NCBI GenBank assembly: GCA_030538605.1 | Contig: JAUNTQ010000002.1 | Span: 62,001-126,000 of the forward strand | DNA from: Pseudomonadota bacterium | GTDB taxonomy: Bacteria; Pseudomonadota; Gammaproteobacteria; Burkholderiales; Burkholderiaceae_C | Length of the DNA: 64,000 nucleotides | Direction: 5' to 3' | Shown here: positions 59,033 to 64,000 of the stretch, one piece after another | Layout: every line of letters starts with the position of its first letter | Numbering within the stretch: position 1 is the first letter of the stretch | Program-made: the position numbers and the translations under genes | The notes under the pieces: generated by a model | What the model was told of the DNA's origin: nothing | The model's input: the letters and a program-made list of their open reading frames with translations, nothing else | Database searches by the model: none

Positions 59033-59048
<16 letters not shown>
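57792..59048 (-). CDS. DUF3108 protein with membrane anchor and Pro-rich linker
   Basis: About 418 residues from a GTG at 59048, which overlaps the end of the upstream peptidase gene by 16 bases; a CTG at 59036 is another possibility. One N-terminal membrane segment (LAAALVAALLGHAVVLSWLS) is followed by ~140 residues very rich in Pro, Ala and Glu, like a TonB linker spanning the periplasm. The C-terminal DUF3108 domain contains RLRYRLGGYYRGELHGDAQV, FTSQGAITAHGLRPEVYEEQ and SAEIWFAPSLQYLPVRIRLT. Function is unknown; such proteins occur near cell-envelope genes. Confidence 0.8.
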
Positions 59049-60829
<1,781 letters not shown>

Positions 60830-60864
60830 GGCGACTTGAATGTGAGGGGGGCGTTACCAGCGCA

Positions 60865-61344
60865 TTACCAGGGTGTGGCCAGCGCGCCCAGCACGCAGCA
60901 GGCCATGGCCCCCACGGTGAACTGCTGGCGCAGCGGCACCCAGGGCGCGAGGCCGCTGCCGGGCCACACGCGCACATCCACCAGGTGCGACAGCGCCAGC
61001 ACGGCGGCCAGCAGCAGCAAGGCGACGTGCGCGGGCGCCAGCATGGCCACCCAGCCCAGCAGCGCGGGCACGGGGCCCCAGACGAAGTGGAAGGTGGGCA
61101 TGCGCGAGGTGGTGGCCAGGTAACGCAGGCCCAGGCCCCAGTGCAGCCCGCCGATGAAGCCGAGCAGCACGGCGGCGTAGCCCGCCAGTGCCAGCGCCAT
61201 CGCGGCGCGCACCGCCGGGTGTGGAATCCACATGCCCAGCGCCAGCGCGGCAAGCAGGCCCAGCGCCACGTACACCAGGATGTAGATGAGCCGCCAGCGC
61301 GGCATGCCGGCCGGGGCCAGGACGGTGTCGGGCGGCAGGGGCAT
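60865..61344 (-). CDS. DUF3429 integral membrane protein
   Basis: 159 residues with five predicted membrane segments. It matches the DUF3429 pattern: two N-terminal helices, GYAAVLLGFIGGLHWGLGLR (conserved GxxHWG), the segment PALLGWVAMLAPAHVALLLL, and WVPLRQQFTVGAMACCVLG. Function is unknown. It lies 15 bp after dsbC and 35 bp before the M61 gene, so all are likely co-transcribed. Confidence 0.88.
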   Translation of the reverse strand: MPLPPDTVLAPAGMPRWRLIYILVYVALGLLAALALGMWIPHPAVRAAMALALAGYAAVLLGFIGGLHWGLGLRYLATTSRMPTFHFVWGPVPALLGWVAMLAPAHVALLLLAAVLALSHLVDVRVWPGSGLAPWVPLRQQFTVGAMACCVLGALATPW

Positions 61345-61359
61345 GCGCGCGGGCCGCGG

Positions 61360-62073
61360 TCAGGGGGTGAGCATCTGTTCGACCTGCTGCGCCGTGATGG
61401 CGCCGGGTACGCGCCGGCCATCGGCGAAGACGACGGTGGGGGTGCCGGTGATGCGGTGCTTGCTGGCGAAGGCGAGGTTGTCGTTCAGCGCATCGGTGTT
61501 GCAGTTGGCGGGGCCTTTGGGGGCGATGTTGTTCACCATCCAGTCGGCCCAGGCCTGTCCCTTGTCGCGCGTGCACCAGATCTGGCGCGATTTCTCGACC
61601 GAGTCGGCGCCCAGGATGGGGGTCAGGAACACGTACACGGTCACGTCCTTGACGTTTTGCAGGTCTTTCTGGAAGCGCTTGCAGTAGCCGCAGTTGGGGT
61701 CTTCGAACACGGCCATCTTGCGCTTGCCGTTGCCGCGCACCATGACGACGGCGTTCTTCAGGTTCAGGTCTTCGAACTTGATGGCGGAGAGCTTTTCGAC
61801 GCGCTCTTCGGTGAGGTTCTTGCGCGCGCGCGTGTCCAGCAGGCTGCCTTGCAGCAGGAAGTTGCCTTCGGCGTCGGTGTAGAGGATGTCGGTGCCCACG
61901 CGCACTTCGAACAGGCCGGGCATGGGCGTCTTGCTGATCTCGTCGATCTCGGTCAGCGCGGGCACGCGGTCGGCCAGGTTCTTGCGGATGGTGGCTTCCT
62001 GCGCGGCGGCAAACAGCGGCAGCGCAAGGGCCAGGGCCGTGAGGCCGGTGCGAAGGAGCAGGTGAGGGGTCAT
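61360..62073 (-). CDS. dsbC: Thiol:disulfide interchange protein DsbC
   Basis: 237 residues. The signal peptide is LLLRTGLTALALALPLFAAA. An N-terminal dimerisation domain (GLFEVRVGTDILYTDAEGNF) leads to a thioredoxin domain with active site CGYC in VFEDPNCGYCKRF. A second Cys pair (WCTRDKG and NCNTD) and cis-Pro TGTPTVVFADGRR are present. It isomerises wrong disulfides in the periplasm and needs DsbD, not in the window. The ATG at 62073 is well supported. Confidence 0.95.
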   Translation of the reverse strand: MTPHLLLRTGLTALALALPLFAAAQEATIRKNLADRVPALTEIDEISKTPMPGLFEVRVGTDILYTDAEGNFLLQGSLLDTRARKNLTEERVEKLSAIKFEDLNLKNAVVMVRGNGKRKMAVFEDPNCGYCKRFQKDLQNVKDVTVYVFLTPILGADSVEKSRQIWCTRDKGQAWADWMVNNIAPKGPANCNTDALNDNLAFASKHRITGTPTVVFADGRRVPGAITAQQVEQMLTP

Positions 62074-62123
62074 GGAGAGGGGTGTTGATGAAAAAGAAGG
62101 AAAGGCTAGGAGCCGGGCCGCGT

Positions 62124-63260
62124 TCAGGCGGTTCCCATGGCCAGCCGGGCGATGCGGGTCTTGAGCGGGCCGCTGGCGTCGAAGGCGCGCATGCCCCAGT
62201 TGCGCAGCAGCACGGCAGCGGCTTCGCGGCGGCCAAAGAGCTGTTGCAGCCCGTCGGTGGCCAGGCGCATGCGCTGCCAGTCGCCCTGGCGCGCGCGGGC
62301 GTAGCGGCGCAGCAGGCGCAAGTCGCCCGGGCTGCGCCAATAGTCGCGCGCGGCCAGCACGCGGGCCAGCTCGGCGGCGTCGCCCAGGCCCACGTTCAGG
62401 CCCTGGCCGGCCAGCGGGTGCATGGCGTGGGCGGCGTCGCCCGCCAGCGCAAAACTTTCGCCAGTGCGCCCCGGCATGGGGCCGACCCAGCGCGTGGCCT
62501 GCGCCAGCAGCAGGGGCCAGCTGGCGCGCGGGGCGCTGACGCGCAGTGCGCCCAGGGCCGCGCCGCTTTCGGCGTGAAGGCGGGCGGCGAAGGCGTCGTC
62601 GTCCAGTGCGCGCAGGGCGGGCAGGTGCGGGGTGCAGACCGACCAGACCACGGCCACCTCATGCCCGCCGGGGCCGCCCAGGGGCAGAAAGGCGAGGATC
62701 TCGCCGCCGGGCGTGAACCACTGGCGCGCCACCTGGCCGTGGGGCCGCTCGCATTCCAGGCGCGTGGCGATGGCGTCGTGCGGGTAGCGCACGGTGTCGA
62801 ATTCGACGCCCAGCGCCGCGCGTGTCTGGCTGGCGCGGCCTTCGCACACCACGGTGAGCGCGGCGGGCACGGGCGCGGGCACGGTGTCGATGCCGCTCTG
62901 GTATTGGCAGGCGTCGGCCAGGCGCTGCTCCAGCGCGGGCACGTCGACGATCCAGTTCAGCGCGGGCGTGCCCTGGTCGGCGGCGCTGAAGTGCGTGGCA
63001 CCTTGCGCGTCGCCCCGCACCTGCATGGCGAGCACGGGGGTGGCGTGCGCTTCGCCCGGCCAGCAGCGCAGGCCTTCGAGCAACTGGTGCGCGGCGGGGC
63101 TGAGGGCGTAGGCGCGCACGTCGGTGCGCGGGACAGCGGCAGGGGCATCGGCGGCAGGGGCGACCAGCGCCACGCGCAGGCGCTCGCGTGCAAGCAGCAA
63201 CGCCAGCGTGCGGCCGACGATGCCGGCGCCGCGTATGCAAATGTCAGGTTTGGCGGGCAT
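62124..63260 (-). CDS. UbiH/UbiF/COQ6-family FAD monooxygenase
   Basis: 378 residues. It has the FAD loop ICIRGAGIVGRTLALLLARE, the substrate-side GQVARQWFTPGGEILAFLPL and the second FAD motif ALAGDAAHAMHPLAGQGLNV. This family hydroxylates the ubiquinone ring; which position (C5, C6 or C1) is not clear from sequence. The ATG at 63260 is chosen; the longer frame has no match. First gene of the ubiH-dsbC-DUF3429-M61-DUF3108 run and divergent from the MOSC gene. Confidence 0.9.
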   Translation of the reverse strand: MPAKPDICIRGAGIVGRTLALLLARERLRVALVAPAADAPAAVPRTDVRAYALSPAAHQLLEGLRCWPGEAHATPVLAMQVRGDAQGATHFSAADQGTPALNWIVDVPALEQRLADACQYQSGIDTVPAPVPAALTVVCEGRASQTRAALGVEFDTVRYPHDAIATRLECERPHGQVARQWFTPGGEILAFLPLGGPGGHEVAVVWSVCTPHLPALRALDDDAFAARLHAESGAALGALRVSAPRASWPLLLAQATRWVGPMPGRTGESFALAGDAAHAMHPLAGQGLNVGLGDAAELARVLAARDYWRSPGDLRLLRRYARARQGDWQRMRLATDGLQQLFGRREAAAVLLRNWGMRAFDASGPLKTRIARLAMGTA

Positions 63261-63385
63261 GGTGCGCCCGATTGTAGGTGCCGCCCCAGAGGTGGCCCGC
63301 GCGGGACGGGCAGGCGCGGGTTTATCATGCCCGGCCCTTTTCGCCGCCCACATGCCAAGCGGCAACAGCTATCAAATTGAAAGCA

Positions 63386-64000
63386 ATGAACACTGCCGAC
63401 GCTGCCCTGCCCGCCGCCCCCGACGCCGATGTGACGGCGCGCGTTGCGCGGCTTTTCGTGTACCCCGTCAAGTCCTGCGCGGGCGTGGAAGTGAGCGAGG
63501 CAGCGCTGGCCCCCGAGGGGCTGGATCTGGACCGCGCCTGGATGGTGGTGGATGCCGAGGGCCGTTTCATCACCCAGCGCACGCACCCGCGCCTGGCGCT
63601 GGTGCGCCCGCAGATCAAGCGGCTGGAAGTGGTGCTGCGCGCGCCCGGCATGCTGGCGCTGCACCTGGGGCAGAACGAGGTGGACACGCCCTTGCGCGTG
63701 CGCGTGTGGGGCGACGAGGTGCAGGCCTGGAGCATGGGTGGCGTGGCCGCGCAGTGGTTCAGCGACTTCCTCGGCCAGCCCGGCCTGCAACTGGCGCGCT
63801 TTGACCCCGAGGTCACGCGCCTGGCCAGCCCCAAGTGGACGGGCGAGCTGCAAGCGCCGGTGGCTTTTTCGGACGGCTTTCCGCTGCTGGTCATCAGCCA
63901 GGCATCGCTGGACGGGCTGAACGAGCGGCTGGCTGCGGCGGGTCATGCGCCCGTGGGCATGGCGCGCTTTCGGCCCAACCTGGTGATCGACGGCGTGCAG
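63386..64000 (+). CDS. MOSC N-terminal domain protein, 5' part (YcbX-like)
   Basis: 205 codons are visible and the frame runs off the right edge. RLFVYPVKSCAGVEVSEAAL and DLDRAWMVVDAEGRFITQRT are typical of the MOSC beta-barrel domain, and PVAFSDGFPLLVISQASLDG and RFRPNLVIDG begin the MOSC core. YcbX-type proteins bind the molybdenum cofactor and detoxify N-hydroxylated compounds. The Cys in YPVKSC belongs to the normal motif. Just upstream, CAGCTATCAAATTGAAAGCA resembles a dispersed repeat arm. Confidence 0.92.
   Translation, partial: MNTADAALPAAPDADVTARVARLFVYPVKSCAGVEVSEAALAPEGLDLDRAWMVVDAEGRFITQRTHPRLALVRPQIKRLEVVLRAPGMLALHLGQNEVDTPLRVRVWGDEVQAWSMGGVAAQWFSDFLGQPGLQLARFDPEVTRLASPKWTGELQAPVAFSDGFPLLVISQASLDGLNERLAAAGHAPVGMARFRPNLVIDGVQ

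Overview
The window is GC-rich (roughly two thirds G+C by eye) and dense with genes. Its gene content and order (secB-grxC-rhodanese-gpmA-ctpA-moeB, panC/panB-scpA-DUF3460, Bug-family TctC receptors) and its many dispersed palindromic repeats point to a betaproteobacterium of the order Burkholderiales, most likely the family Comamonadaceae. No rRNA, CRISPR array, phage or transposase gene was seen. Both edges cut a gene: an FtsX-type permease on the left and a MOSC-domain protein on the right.

Layout. 1-5.1 kb: permease tail, patatin-like lipase, BrnT/BrnA toxin-antitoxin pair, a frameshifted gene, tRNA-Arg(CCT), and a TacT/TacA-like GNAT toxin pair. 5.1-10.5 kb: a branched-chain amino-acid-type ABC importer (livF, livG, a fused livH-livM, and a receptor gene after a repeat-filled spacer). 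10.8-14.2 kb: response regulator, histidine kinase and a divergent PhnD-like receptor with no transporter. 14.2-18.4 kb: a putative secreted metallopeptidase effector followed by three small exported proteins. 18.4-21.4 kb: sulfatase, Bug receptor and a divergent MarR regulator. 21.4-24.6 kb: DUF883 protein, NarX-like kinase, LuxR-type regulator and a lone receiver. 24.8-36.5 kb: housekeeping (moeB, ctpA, gpmA, grxC, secB, gpsA, panC, panB, scpA, a BamE-like lipoprotein, ilvA). 36.7-42.8 kb: a candidate anti-Shine-Dalgarno small RNA, OsmC, YbbA/TesA, MnmH, an MFS exporter and a sugar kinase. 42.9-46.2 kb: GntR regulator and paired acyl-CoA dehydrogenases. 46.3-49.3 kb: a putative nuclease toxin with tandemly duplicated candidate immunity genes. 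49.4-64 kb: yceH, purN, a HigB/HigA-like pair, an RsmB-type methyltransferase, FKBP, desaturase, a DauA-like oxidoreductase, a Crp/Fnr regulator, and a minus-strand cluster ubiH-like, dsbC, DUF3429, M61 peptidase, DUF3108.

The most interesting biology is the pair of toxin-like loci. They lie 31 kb apart and use unrelated candidate toxin domains: an HExxH metallopeptidase at 16.2-18.1 kb and a PD-(D/E)xK-like nuclease at 48.0-49.2 kb. Both are preceded by the same 32-bp motif with a 15-bp internal period (18322-18353 and 49300-49331), which suggests co-regulation. The metallopeptidase gene is followed by exported small paralogues and the nuclease gene by non-exported, tandemly duplicated ones. 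That is what periplasmic and cytoplasmic immunity proteins would look like, although function here is inferred.

A second theme is repeats. One ~95-bp palindrome occurs eight times, mostly beside stop codons and with T-tracts, so it probably serves as a portable terminator. Other palindromes occupy the liv operon spacers, and some repeat sequence appears to have been absorbed in frame into proteins (the FtsX permease and YceH).
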